Below the pieces are notes generated by a model. The model ran no database searches. It was not told the origin of the DNA and saw nothing but the letters and a program-made list of their open reading frames with translations. From Bufo bufo (Eukaryota; Chordata; Amphibia; Anura; Bufonidae), in the NCBI RefSeq assembly GCF_905171765.1, contig NC_053390.1:503107336-503171335 (forward strand): DNA of 64,000 bases. Direction: 5' to 3'. Positions 1-11,305 of the stretch are shown here, one piece after another; the stretch's first letter is position 1; each line of letters opens with the position of its first letter. The position numbers and the translations under genes were made by a program.

Positions 1-564
1 TTTTCTTTTAGCCGAAAATGAACTTATAAGGTTATGTTAATGAGCCCTCTCAAGTGCCCAGGGCGGTCTCTCAATCCTCGGAGCCCCAGGCAGCACCTCC
101 TAAACGGCTCATAACCCCGCCCTCCGTGCGCCTCTGCCCGCCCGTTTACTCCCCTCCCCTGTCCTTTTCCACTGCGGCTGTGCGGTCCAAATCATAGCGG
201 GCGCATGCGCAATGCGATGCCCGCTCCTGGCAGGGCATCGCGATACCTACTGCGCATGCGCCCGCTACGATTTGGACCGCACAGCCACAGTGGAAAAGGA
301 CAGGGGAGGGGAGTAAACGGGCGGGCAGAGGCGCACGGAGGGCGGGGTTATGAGCCGTTTAGGAGGTGCTGCCTGGGGCTCCGAGGATTGAGAGACCGCC
401 CTGGGCACTTGAGAGGGCTCATTAACATAACCTTATAAGTTCATTTTCGGCTAAAAGAAAAGTCAGTTTTCTACAACAAAGGTACTGTTTTTAAGTTCTG
501 GGTGGATCATATAACCCTATTTGATCGGTCTAATATGCCCAAATGTGGTGACAGACTCCCTTTA
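1..564. mobile_element. TTAA foldback MITE (T2/Kolobok-like), cut by window edge
   Basis: Bases 1-461 form a near-perfect palindrome with axis near 231. The right side ends in GGTGACAGACTCCCTTTAA at 564, the terminal motif shared with other TTAA elements of the window, so the left end must lie outside. Both arms carry GCGCATGCGC near the axis (about 205 and 250). Non-coding; reading frames inside are palindrome by-products. Confidence 0.8.
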
Positions 565-884
565 AATGATCAGGATCAGAGATCTCCAATCCTGGTCAAT
601 GCAGTTCGGAGTCTTTAGAAAGAAAAAATAATGGAGTGAGCTTTCCATTATTATGCCACTTTAATGTCACTCAGCATAAAGATTCCATGCACATTAATCT
701 TGCAGATGCAAGAAGAAAAACACTCAGCTGAGAACTGTCTTTAGGAGACTGTTTTCAGCTAGAGAGAAGAGATAGTGCTCAGGTGGGTGCTTCTGCCCCT
801 CAATTTAGTGATCATGGGGGACTCAGCAGCCGGACACCTACCAGTCAGACCCACCATGTCAACAGTTTTTTGAACCAGTATAAA
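565..884. other. no recognised feature
   Basis: No coding frame, tandem repeat or terminal inverted repeat that I can support. Probably old decayed repeat or unique sequence. Confidence 0.4.
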
Positions 885-1544
885 ATATTTCTGAGATTTT
901 AATACTGATGACCTATCCTCTGGATGGGTCATTAGTACCTGATCGGTGGGGATCCGACACCAGGGACCCCCGCCGATCAGCTGCTTGAGAAAGAATGGCT
1001 GCTCCCGTAAGCCTTCTCTGTGTTTACCAAGGATCCAGAGGATAGGTCATTAGTATTAAAGGGGCTGTCTCATTTCAGCAAATGTCATTTATCATGTAGA
1101 GAAAGTTAATACAAGGCACTTACTAATGTATTGTGATTGAATCCAGCCAGCAAAGGAAGTAATATGGACAATTTTTCCATCACATTATACACTACTCGTT
1201 TCAAAGGTTACGACCACTCTGCAATCCAGTAGAAGTGGCCGTGCTTGCACACTATAGAAAAAAAATGTTGGCCTCTCTGGTGGCCGAGACCGGGGGAGCT
1301 CACATAGGCTGGTGCTTTTTTCTATAGTGTACAAGCACGGCCACCGCTGATGGATTGCAGGGTGGTCGTAACCATGGAAACGACCAGTGTATAATGTGAT
1401 GGAAAAATGAATCCAGCCGGCAAAGGAAGCAATATGGACAATCACAATACATTAGTAAGTAGCTTGTATTAACTTTCTCTACATGATAAATGCTATTGGA
1501 TGAAGTGACACAACCCCTTTAACATCTCGGGAAAACCCCTTTAA
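885..1544. mobile_element. TTAA MITE interrupted by a second MITE
   Basis: The 885-1055 part contains a block (GATCGGTGGGGATCCGACAC) also found at 42.6 and 47.7 kb. The outer right end, CTCGGGAAAACCCCTTTAA, stops at 1544 and matches the terminus of the intact sister copy at 47669-48120. The 1056-1522 element splits it at a TTAA. Confidence 0.65.
1056..1522. mobile_element. TTAA foldback MITE, 467 bp (family also at 45437)
   Basis: Starts TTAAAGGGGCTGTCTCA and ends TGACACAACCCCTTTAA. Arms are inverted copies. A full-length sister lies at 45437-45902. Outward GTAAGT motifs sit at 1118-1123 (minus) and 1455-1460 (plus). Confidence 0.85.
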
Positions 1545-2293
1545 ACCTTCAATAACTACCGGCATGAGCTATCCAGAACTCATCATACACATGCATGCTC
1601 AGCCGGACTGTGGACGCATGTATTCTCAGAGGGGAAGGGATAAGCTGCTGCCAGACACCACTGGTGGAAGCTTTACTCAGAGTAAAGGATTGCGTAGGTT
1701 GAAATTGCTGTTGGCTGCATGAGCGTTTGGCCACCTCTTAGAAGCGCTGACGATGAGGAAGCACTGCACACATATGACGAAGGGAAGCAATGCTTCATCC
1801 TCATTGTTGCTTGCAGACACTACAACAGGCCATGTGTAGACATATGTCACCACAACTATCTGACGTGGTTCATTTAGACTTCCTGTTTCCACAAGGCATT
1901 CTTGTAACACCCACAAAAACATGGGCTGAAGTAAGCATTGGCAAAAACCCTGCTCTGTCATCTGAATGGAACATCAGTTCTTTCAGTAAGAGGTCGTGAT
2001 GCCACACCGTGAGCAGTCTGAACAGTAAAACAAGGCATATCCATGTCCTGCAATCACAACTGTGATATTATTTATGAAAAACATTTCCCAACATGTGGAA
2101 ATTCCTGCCGACGAGACGCCATGACTCAGATATGTCACTGTGGGCCACAGGGAAATGATGCTGCAAAATGGAGTCTGGATTGTAAAGCATTTTGTGCAGG
2201 AATAAAGGAGAAATGCTATATCTATATATAGTCATTTACATTTTTGTTTTTTACAATAGAAGTCTAGGGTGACGCATCTGTCTGAGGCATCCG
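1545..2293. other. no recognised feature
   Basis: No coding exon or terminal repeat recognised; frames are short and composition ordinary. Confidence 0.4.
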
Positions 2294-2753
2294 TTAAAGG
2301 GGTATTCCGGTTACCATAAATATAACTTATGTTTTACACTAATTCATCATCAGTAATTTCCTAATAGAATGTAAATTTCACATATTTACTGTTCAGTAGT
2401 TATGTTACCCACTGTATTTCCTCATGAATTACCGTGGCATCGACCGGTAGTTCTGAGCCTTTGTTAGGTCCAGCATGCTCAGTGTGCTGATGATTACTGA
2501 GTAGAGGGGGCAGCCAATCAGTGAACAGCAACACTCACTGCAGGAAAGCTAGGGATTGTGGGGATTGTAGTCTTGTGAGGGAAGATCAAGCACCATGATA
2601 TGTGTTACAGGCTCACACAGGAGCTAGACAAATGGACTGCAAGGTAATGAAGCTCTGGTGATATGTATAGGTATGGCTTCTTGTTGGGTCACAGCTTGCA
2701 GCCTTAATGCAGTTTTTCAAAAATAAAGCTACTTTACCGGAATACCCCTTTAA
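2294..2753. mobile_element. TTAA MITE, 460 bp
   Basis: Bounded by TTAAAGGGGTATTCCGG and its inverted copy CCGGAATACCCCTTTAA, with terminal TTAA on each side. The interior is not palindromic apart from the TIRs. No coding capacity. Confidence 0.8.
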
Positions 2754-2817
2754 CATACACAATTTTTTTTTTTTATGTTAAACGTATGAAAAAAATCTTC
2801 ATGTGCACCCACAGTTA

Positions 2818-3112
2818 GGGCTCATGCACAAGAACATGGGCCAAGGGTCCGTAATATACGGGCATCACTTGACCGGGTCCGCAATCCGCAAGATATGGAG
2901 CAGTCCGGAGGGAAGGAGCGGAAGCCCACAGAAGCAGTATGGAGCGCTTCCATGGGATTTCAGTCCGTGCCCCTGCACCACAAAAAAAAGAGAACACGTT
3001 CTAGTTTTTTGTGGTGCGGACTGAATATTGCAAATCATGGGCCCATTCAAGTGAATGGATCTGCATCCGGTACGCGTGCATTGTGGATTTCTATTTGCAA
3101 TGCTATGAGCCC
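2818..3112. mobile_element. Harbinger-like MITE, 295 bp
   Basis: TIR GGGCTCATGCAC / TATGAGCCC with a TTA duplication at 2815-2817 and 3113-3115. The interior is an imperfect foldback. Same TIR family as 48474-48876. The PIF/Harbinger call rests on the 3-bp TWA target duplication and the GG terminus. Confidence 0.75.
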
Positions 3113-3164
3113 TTAGCTAGATGCCTATACATACAGTGGACTACGCCGATCAGAAACAAACAGG

Positions 3165-3365
3165 AAATTGTGCAAAGGTGGCATCCAATGACAGCGCCTC
3201 ACATTTAAAGTCGCCGCACTCTTCAGTACACCTCACACTACAGTGTTTGCCCAAGTATATTGTATGACTGTGTGCTAGATTGTACGCAACTGTTTGCAAA
3301 GAGCTGAAGCACCTGAAAATTTTAGGAGGGGTGTCCATATACTTTTGATGATATCGTTTACAGGG
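3165..3365. mobile_element. truncated Tc1/mariner end
   Basis: Resembles the 3' part of a Tc1-type element: a degraded stretch followed by a terminus with GGGGTGTCCATATACTTTTG. No partner end or intact frame is visible. Identification is from memory of the family. Confidence 0.5.
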
Positions 3366-3580
3366 CACTATAATTCCGCTAGCTGGGGTCTAGATGGCTA
3401 CTGTTCAGGTGGTCCATGAAATTCCTAGAGCTCTCCAATCAACCATTTCAACACCTTCTGACTGTGAGGTCATAGGAGTTTTATTTCCCATTAAATAATC
3501 CAAGACAGCCCTTTCCTTGGTATTTTACCAAGTCTGTAAACCACGATTCAATTTAATGTGAAAGTCTGGTCACTAAAGGC

Positions 3581-3585
3581 AAAAA

Positions 3586-3616
<31 letters not shown>

Positions 3617-3617
3617 A
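3581..3617. repeat. (AAAT)n microsatellite
   Basis: About nine tandem AAAT units. Confidence 0.95.
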
Positions 3618-4873
3618 GCGATTGTATTGGAAGCAAACAATATGAAATAACAGGGTACCGTGCTTTATTTAAAGAGTACTCAAGTTGGAAGATCTTAGGA
3701 TGTTTAAAAAGGTCAAATCGGCATTAAAATATTTCAATGTAATTTTTCCTTTGATTTAAGTAAGAGTTAAAGCGCACTACCAGCAGCAAAAGGTTCTGCT
3801 GTCGTGTCATTTTGTTGCCAGATGTTTAACTAGAGAGAACAAAGAGTAGGGGGATGTCTATTCTGAACTTCAAGCCATCTGCCGCTTCATCAACACCCAT
3901 TTATCTGGAGGTAGGAAACGGGTATTTAAGGAACAAAGTGAAACCCACCACCCAGTTATGTAAAGTAAGCCGAGGTAAGATCACTCGCAAAATGCAAATT
4001 TGGGTTTTGGAACACAATACAGCAAAATCTAAAAGGGACAATGGGGAAATGTATCAATTTTGGCACAACTAGTATGAATGGAGGGACATGACACATGCTC
4101 AACCTGCACAAAGGGGAATGGGACCCCTGTTCTCTGGATTGGTGTTTTGACCAGTGGGACCCCCACCCACCCGATCCAGAGAACAAGGGATCAATTAGTT
4201 ATCCCCTATCCTGTGTACTGACGTCCCTCTAATCCCTAGTACTACTTAGGTTTAAGGCCACAGAACTTTATTTTTATTTTTTCTGATGTTGGATTCAGCA
4301 GAGTCAGCTATTTTTCAATGACCTAGCCGTGAAAGCCTGTGTTTTGCAGGATGAACCGTATTTTTTTTTTCATCTCGGTGTACAGGTTTATTAACTTTTT
4401 TGAGCGACAATTGGGGTGGGGGGGTGATAGCACTTTATATTTACAACGTTCACCATGCGACGTAACTAGCATGCTACTTTTACGCCGTTGCACTCCAAGA
4501 ACTGTACCTTATACATTTTACCAGTGACAGACTGCCTATTAGGCCGTTCACCTGTGGCACAGTCTAATAGACATACAGTCATGGCAGTCCTGGGGGCTTT
4601 GTTAGGCAATCTGAGGCTCCATTCATCAGGGACTGATGGAGAGTGGGAGCACCCTCCCTATGTCTAAATACTTGGATGCCATAGTTACTACTGATCATGG
4701 CATCTAGAGAGTTAAACAAGTGGGATTCCTCTCTGATCCTACAGTGGGAGCCCGCTTCGGACACTGTGGGCCACTGCAATGTTTGTGCAGTCTGACTGTA
4801 CGGACAGTGCTCACGATTCTGATAAAATGAGAACTGATATTAATTGAAATAGCAATTAATGTAATAAATTAGA
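3618..4873. other. old repeat fragments, no gene
   Basis: At about 4090-4200 a degraded inverted pair of the GGACCCC(N)CCGATCC type remains from a foldback. 4320-4500 resembles a widespread frog repeat also seen near 36.4 kb (TTTATTAACTTTTTTGAG..., CAACGTTCACCATGCG). No coding frame is supported. Confidence 0.4.
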
Positions 4874-6069
4874 TTAAAGAGGACCGTTCAACTGGATATC
4901 CTTAATCTAATTATTATTATCCTACCTTATAGGGCGGCCCCCACTGATGTCTTGGCACTTTTTTTTTTTTTTCTCTAAAGAACCCCCGTTCGTCAGCAGA
5001 TATTTTGGCGCCTCATATGCTAATGAGGCAACTCGGTTATACTAGGTGTGGACTTGTATTTCTCCTGGGCGCGGTTATCTTCTCCCTGGTTGCGAGCGCA
5101 TCCAATCAGAGCGCCCCGCTCTTAGCCAGGGAGAAGGAGCTCAAGTTCTCGCGAGAACTTGAGCTCCTTCTCCCGCGAGAACTTGAGCTCCTTCTCCCTG
5201 GCTAAGAGCGGGGTTCTTTAGAAAAAAATAAATAAAGTGCCAAGACATCAGTGGGGGCCGCACTATAAGGTAGGATAATAATTAGATTAAAGCGAACCTT
5301 TCACCAGGATTTCACTTAATAAACTATTACCAGTACCTTATAGATTATCCTCATTGTGGTTCAATGCATTCTTGTCCCGCTTTCCTGGGATGTATATTGA
5401 TGAAAAAAACGACTTATAAAGTCATTGTCTCCAGCTCCTGAAGGAAACGCTAGAAGTCAAGGGGGTAGCCCGTCCCTCACTCCGGGCTGTAACTGCCCTG
5501 CCCTAACCCCTCCTCTAAGTAGTGTAACTGACACCCGGCTCAGTCGCCGGGACCGCGCTTGTACTGGAGGCGCATGCGCCGTCGGTCTCAGTAGCAGCGC
5601 GATCCCGTCTATCACGCTGACTGAAGCGCGATCCTGTAAGTGAATCGCGCATGCGCCGTCCGTCCCCGATGCCCCCCTGCTTCTGTTCTTCAGGCGCGCG
5701 CGCCCCAGTCTTCACGATAGACGGGATTGCGCTGCTACTGAGACAGACGGCGCTTGCGCCGCCAGTACAAGCGCGGCCCCGGCGACTGAGCCGGGTGTCA
5801 GTTACACTACTTAGAGGAGGGGTTAGGGCAGGGGAGTTACAGCCCGGAGTGAGGGAAGGGCTACCCCCTTGACTTCTAGCGTGACTTCAGGAGCTGGAGA
5901 CGATGACTTTATAAGTCGTTTTTTTCATCAATATACATCCCAGGAAAGCGGGACAAGAATGCATTGAACCACAATGAGGATAATCTATAAGGTACTGGTA
6001 ATAGTTTATTAAGTGAAATCCTGGTGAAAGGTTCGCTTTAAGGATATCCAGGTGAAAGGTCCTCTTTAA
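4874..6069. mobile_element. TTAA foldback MITE, interrupted
   Basis: Starts TTAAAGAGGACCGTTCAAC and ends GGTGAAAGGTCCTCTTTAA. Arms are complementary around an axis near 5160, with a smaller duplicated palindrome (GAGCTCAAGTTCTCGCGAGA) at the centre. The right arm is split at a TTAA by the 5287-6041 element; the unsplit left arm shows the empty site at 4901-4904. Confidence 0.85.
5287..6041. mobile_element. TTAA foldback MITE nested in the 4874 element
   Basis: TTAAAGCGAACCTTTCACC to GGTGAAAGGTTCGCTTTAA, 755 bp, inverted arms of about 340 bp. The CpG-rich core contains GCGCATGCGC motifs near 5570 and 5647. Confidence 0.85.
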
Positions 6070-6249
6070 GGCTAGGTCTACACGATGACATTTGTCACAC
6101 TAATGTCCCGCAACAATTTTTATAATGGCAGTCTAGGGTGTCGCACTGCAACATGCTGTGACGCGACAGTCGCAGAAGAAAATCCATTCGAGATGTTGCG
6201 GTGTAGTTGTGCCCTGTCGCGCGACAAATGTCGTCGTGTAGACCTAGCC
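6070..6249. mobile_element. Harbinger-like MITE, 180 bp
   Basis: TIR GGCTAGGTCTACACGATGAC with a matching inverted end, TAA duplicated at 6067-6069 and 6250-6252. It inserted at the terminal TTAA of the preceding element. Foldback interior. Confidence 0.85.
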
Positions 6250-6537
6250 TAAATGCCCAGCCCTACTATATCTGTTTTCTGCAGAATTGCAGTGCTTTTC
6301 ACTTTTTACAATGCAAAAGGTGAAATCAACGGTGAAAACTGTTGTGGAATTCCAGTCAATGGTGTTCACTGGGAGATTTGGGTATCAGTCGTGCAACGGA
6401 CTTAATGTATTGTGGTTTCTGTTATAAACCGTACCAACGCCAAAGTGCGAGCAAAGCCTAAATACACTGTTACCACTAGTAATAAAATAGTAAGCGGTGA
6501 CTAGGAGGGATGATTAAATGTCTATGTCCCTTACTAA

Positions 6538-6922
6538 GGGCTCATGCCCACGAGCGTACTGGCTCAGTGCCTGTACTGTGGACCGCAAACCAACGGTCTG
6601 CAATATACAGGCACTGGGCGTGTGCACTCTGTGGTGCAAATGCGGACCCACTGACTTGAATGGGTCTGCAATCTGCAACATACGACCAAAGATGGGACTT
6701 CACCTTTCTTTTGCAGAGTGGAGGCAATACGAAGCACTTCCGATCCATGCTTCTGCACCGCAAAAACTTAGAACATGTTGGTCGTATGTTGCAGATCACA
6801 GACCCATTCAAGTCAATTGGTCAGCATCCGCAAAACGTAGTGCACACAGCCGGTACCCATAAATTGTGGACCGCAGCATGGGCACTGAGCCAGTATGCTT
6901 GTGGGCATGAGCATTTTGTGCC
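6538..6922. mobile_element. Harbinger-like MITE with damaged right end
   Basis: Left TIR GGGCTCATGCCCACGAGCG after TAA. The right side reads GTGGGCATGAGC and then carries extra bases before TTA. The interior is an inverted repeat. Confidence 0.65.
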
Positions 6923-6925
6923 TTA

Positions 6926-7283
6926 GGCTACTTTCACACTCTCGTTTGGTGCAGATCCGTCATGGATCTGTGGACGGATCAGTTCAGAACGGATCCATAT
7001 GCATTATCTTTAACATGGCCAAGACGGATCTGTCTTGAACTCCATTGAAAGTCAATGGAGGACGGATCAGTTTTCTGTTGTGCCATATGTACGGCTCAGT
7101 TTCGTCAAACGTGTCCGCCTCCAAAGCGGACTAGAGACAGAACGGAGACAAACTGATGCATTCTGAGCGGATCCTTTTCCATTCAGATTGCATTAGGGTA
7201 AAACTGATCCGTTTTGGACCGCTTGTGAGAGCCCTGAACGGATCTCACAAACGGAAAGCCAAAACGCCAGTGTGAAAGTAGCC
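6926..7283. mobile_element. Harbinger-like MITE, 358 bp
   Basis: TIR GGCTACTTTCACAC / GTGTGAAAGTAGCC, TTA duplicated at 6923-6925 and 7284-7286. Interior contains several CGGATCCG palindromes. Confidence 0.9.
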
Positions 7284-7469
7284 TTAAACCTGGCACCATG
7301 AAAGCTGAATGCCATCTAAAGGCAGCTTGTTATAAGTGTGCATACAGAAATAGCTGTCAATCACAGATCAGACCGCCCACATAGCTAATGAGTTCTGAAA
7401 CAGCAGAGGTTAAAATGAATAAATGATTTTCTATGAGACTATACATCTGCTCAGCTCCTCCTGCTCTAA

Positions 7470-8488
7470 GGCCCCTTTCACACGAGCGAGTATTCCGCGC
7501 GGATGCGATGCGGGAGGTGAACGCATTGCACCCGCACTGAATACCGACCCATTCATTTCTATGGGGCTGTTCACATGAGCGGTGATTTTCACGCATCACT
7601 TATGCGTTGCGTGAAAATCGCAGCATGTTCTATATTCTGCGTTTTTCACGCAACGCAGGCCCCATAGAAGTGAATGGGGTTGCGTGAAAATCGCAAGCAT
7701 CCGCAAGCAAGTGCGGATGCGGTGCGATTTTCATGCAAGGTTGCTAGGAGACGATCGGGATGGAGACCCGATCATTATTATTTTCCCTTATAACATGGTT
7801 ATAAGGGAAAATAATAGCATTCTGAATACAGAATGCAAAGTAAAATAGCACTGGAGGGGTTAAAAAATTTTTTTTTTTAAATTTAACTCACCTTAATCCA
7901 CTTGCTCGCGTAGCCCGGCATCTCCTTGTGTCTTCTTTGTTGAAGGACCTGTGGTGAGCATTAACTATAGTTCAAGGACCTGGGATGACGTCACTCCGGT
8001 CATCACATGGTACGTCACATGATCTTTTACCATGGTGAATCACCATGGTAAAAGATCATGTGACGTACCATGTGATGACCGGAGTGACGTCATCCCAGGT
8101 CCTTGAACTATAGTTAATGCTCACCACAGGTCCTTCAACAAAGAAGACACAAGGAGATGCCGGGCTACGCGAGCAAGTGGATTAAGGTGAGTTAAATTTT
8201 TTATTTATTTTTTTAACCCCTCCAGTGCTATTTTACTTTGCATTCTGTATTCAGAATGCTATTATTTTCCCTTATAACCATGTTATAAGGGAAAATAATA
8301 CAATCCACAGAACACCGATCCCAAGCCCGAACTTCTGTGAAGAAGTTCGGGCTTGGATACCAAACACGCACGATTTTTCTCACGCGAGTGCAAAACGCAT
8401 TACAATGTTTTGCACTCGTGCAGAAAAATCGCGGGTGTTCCCGCAACGCACCCGCACATTTTTCCGCAACGCCCGTGTGAAAGAGGCC
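7470..8488. mobile_element. Harbinger-like foldback, 1019 bp
   Basis: TIR GGCCCCTTTCACACGAGCG / GTGTGAAAGAGGCC. Flanks are TAA on the left and TTA on the right, so the duplication is not exact. A long palindrome (axis near 8038) carries TGACGTCA at 7986-7993 and 8085-8092, and AAGGTGAGT donor-like motifs pointing outward at 7886-7894 (minus) and 8184-8192 (plus). Sister copy at 9139-10104. Confidence 0.85.
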
Positions 8489-8639
8489 TTATACATGCTA
8501 CAGGGAGACATCTCTCTTTGGAAGCCCTCTCATTACTATCTATGGACACATGCTTCTCCTGTGGTATTACACACTGTTGCACTGCAGGCTACAACTGATC
8601 GATGTGAAAACAAAAATCTGTCATTGGGTTATTTTGGCA

Positions 8640-8662
8640 GGGGGGGGGGGGGGGGGGGGGGG
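8640..8662 (+). repeat. poly-G tract
   Basis: About 22 consecutive G. Prone to length error in assemblies and G-quadruplex-capable. Confidence 0.95.
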
Positions 8663-8751
8663 AGACAGTATTTTAGATATAATTGGCTATAAAATTGATT
8701 TTTGCATCTTATTTCATGACAGCTCATTTATTTCTTCAACAATTTTACACA

Positions 8752-10725
8752 CAAAAACAGGCATGGCAGCACAATATTTCACGTACAAACAATAAAACTG
8801 GGAAATAGGGATTATATTAAATTAAAGTGGTATTATACCTACTATAAATGAAAAATAGAAGCTCTTTGCGCACATTTTTGATCAAACGTGTGTTGGGCCC
8901 ATCTACCAGGCGTCAAGGTGGCTTCCGCAGATGGGTCCCTAACACTCAGGCTCCTTGCAGACGGGCGTTTCTCCCACAGCGAGCTTATATCAGCACCCGG
9001 CCTGACCTCCCATCGCTGCCGGGAGTCACATAGCATTATATTGATTTATGATGCTATGTAACCCTTACAGTTCTGGAATGTACTGGATAACACAGACATA
9101 ATGCTGCCAGGGTTATCCAGTACATTCCAGAACTTTAAGGCCCCTTCCACACGGGCGAGATTTCCGTACGGGTGCAATGCGTGAGGTGAACGCATTGCAC
9201 CCGCACTTAATCCGGACCCATTTATTTCTATGAGGCTGTTCACATGAGCGGTGATTTTCACGCATCACTTGTGCATTGCGTGAAAAATCGCAAAATGCTC
9301 CTCTTTGTGCGTTTTCCACGCAACGCAGGCACCATAGAAGTGAATGGGGCTGCGTGAAAATCGCAAGCATCAACAAGCAAGTGCTGATGCGGTGCGATTT
9401 TCACGCACGTTGCTAGGAGACGATCAGGATGGGGACCAGATCATTATTATTTTCCCTTATAACATGGTTATAAGGAAAAATAATAGCATTCTGAATACAG
9501 AATGCATAGTACAATAGGGCTGGAGGAGTTAAAAATTTTTTTAAAATAATTTAACTCACCTTAATCCACTTGTTCGCGCAGCCCGGCTTCTCTTCTGTCT
9601 TCATCTTTTCTGTGCACAGGAAAAGGACCTGTGGTGACGTCACTATGCTCATCACATGGTCCTTCACATGATCCATCACCATGGTAAAAAAAATATCGTG
9701 TGATGGACCATGTGATGAGCGCAGTGACGTCATCAAAGGTCCTATTCCTCAAAAAAAGAACAGAAGAGAAGCTGGGCTGCGCAAACAAGTGGATTAAAGA
9801 TGAATTAAATTAATTTTATTTTAACCCCTCCAGCCCTATTGTACTATGCATTCTGTATTAAGAATGCTATCATTTTCCCTTATAACCATGTTATAAGGGA
9901 AAATAATACAATCTACACAACCCCGATCCCAAACCCGAACTTCATTGAAGAAGTTCGGGTACCAATTATCAAACATGGCGATTTTTATCACGCACGTGCA
10001 AAACGCATTACAATGTTTTGCACTCGCGCTGAAAAATCGTGCATTTTCCTGCAACGCACCCACATCTTATCCGGGCCAAAAACATGACGCCCGTGTTAGA
10101 GGCCTAAGGGTTACATAGCATTATAAATCAATATAATGCTATGTGACTCCCAGCAGCAATGGGAGGTCAGGCCGGGTGCTGCGATGCGGACTCGCTGCGG
10201 GAGGAATGCTCGTCTGCAAGGGTCCTAACAGAACTCCCTCTCCTGGTCCTAACCTAAGCCTACAATGTTCAGGGCGGTGTAGGAACCAACTACATTTATA
10301 CTCTACTCAGAAGCCCTGGGCAGATGGGCGGGGAGTACTCAATCCAAATGTGCTAAATATGCTAGTCTAAAATTTTCTTGCAGTATGTTTGGAGGGTAGC
10401 TCCCTCCTTTAGATTGAGCACTCCCCGCCCATCTGCCCATGGCTTCTGAGCAGAGTATAAATGTAGCTGGTTCCTACACCACCCTGAACATTGTAGGCTT
10501 AGGTTAGGCCCAGGAGAGGCAGTTCTGTCAGTGACCCATCTGTGGAAACCACCTTGACGCCTGGTAGATGGGCCCGACACACGTTTGTTCAAAAATGTGT
10601 GCAAAGAGATTCAATTTTTTTCATTTATAGTAGGTATAATACCACTTTAATTTAGTATAATCCCCATTTCCCAGTTTTATTGTTTGTATGCGAGATGTTG
10701 TGCTGCCATGCCTGTTTTTGTTTGC
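8752..10725. mobile_element. compound foldback, about 2 kb, interrupted
   Basis: Outer arms 8752-8960 and 10530-10725 are inverted copies (AACAGGCATGGCAGCACAA on the left, its complement on the right). Inside are a second inverted pair (about 8950-9071 with 10107-10220), a third (10223-10345 with 10398-10530), and the 9139-10104 insertion. No coding frame; family not recognised. Confidence 0.65.
9139..10104. mobile_element. Harbinger-like foldback, sister of 7470 copy
   Basis: TIR GGCCCCTTCCACACGGGCG / CGTGTTAGAGGCC, exact TAA duplication at 9136-9138 and 10105-10107. Core TGACGTCA at 9635-9642 and 9725-9732. The left-arm donor motif (9554-9562, minus) is kept, the right one decayed. Confidence 0.85.
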
Positions 10726-10822
10726 TTCCTGCATGCTAGCTTTATGGATGTGCTAGTCTAAATTTTCTTGTAGTACAATTTTACACAGACATTTTTTAAT
10801 ACCCTAAAAGCACAATCATTTA

Positions 10823-11198
10823 GGCCTCTTTCACAGGAGCGATATGGATTGTGTCAGGATCTGTCCAGGGAAAAACTGATGGATTTGCACGATTGTATCC
10901 GGATTGCGTGCGTTTTTCACACATGTGAAGTAAAATTGTAGAATAATCTACATCTCGGTGAAAAACGCATTGCATCCAGATATCTTCAATTTTTCATGCA
11001 AGCCCCATTCACTTCTATGGAGTCGGAGCTGTGTGAAAAACACAATTCAGAACATGCTGCGATTTTTCCTGAATGGAAAGATGATGCGTGAAAAACGATG
11101 CTTATGTGCACAGACCTACTGAAATGTAAGTCAGGATTCAGTCCAGATGCTATGCGTTCACTACACGCATCGGAAAATTTGCTTGAGTGAAAGAGACC
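10823..11198. mobile_element. Harbinger-like MITE, 376 bp
   Basis: TIR GGCCTCTTTCACAGGAGCG / GTGAAAGAGACC with TTA at 10820-10822 and 11199-11201. Confidence 0.8.
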
Positions 11199-11201
11199 TT
11201 A

Positions 11202-11246
11202 AAAAGAAAAAAAAAAAAAAAAAAGAAAAAGAAAAATTTATATTAT

Positions 11247-11303
<57 letters not shown>
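11202..11303. repeat. A-rich, (TA)n and (AC)n microsatellites
   Basis: An A-rich run, then about 18 TA units, then about 12 AC units, immediately before a Tc1 end. TA-rich arrays supply Tc1/mariner TA targets. Confidence 0.9.

Positions 11304-11305
<2 letters not shown>

Noticed and set aside
8225..8692. 155-codon frame
   Set aside because: Lies across a Harbinger-like palindrome and a poly-G tract; no conserved motif.
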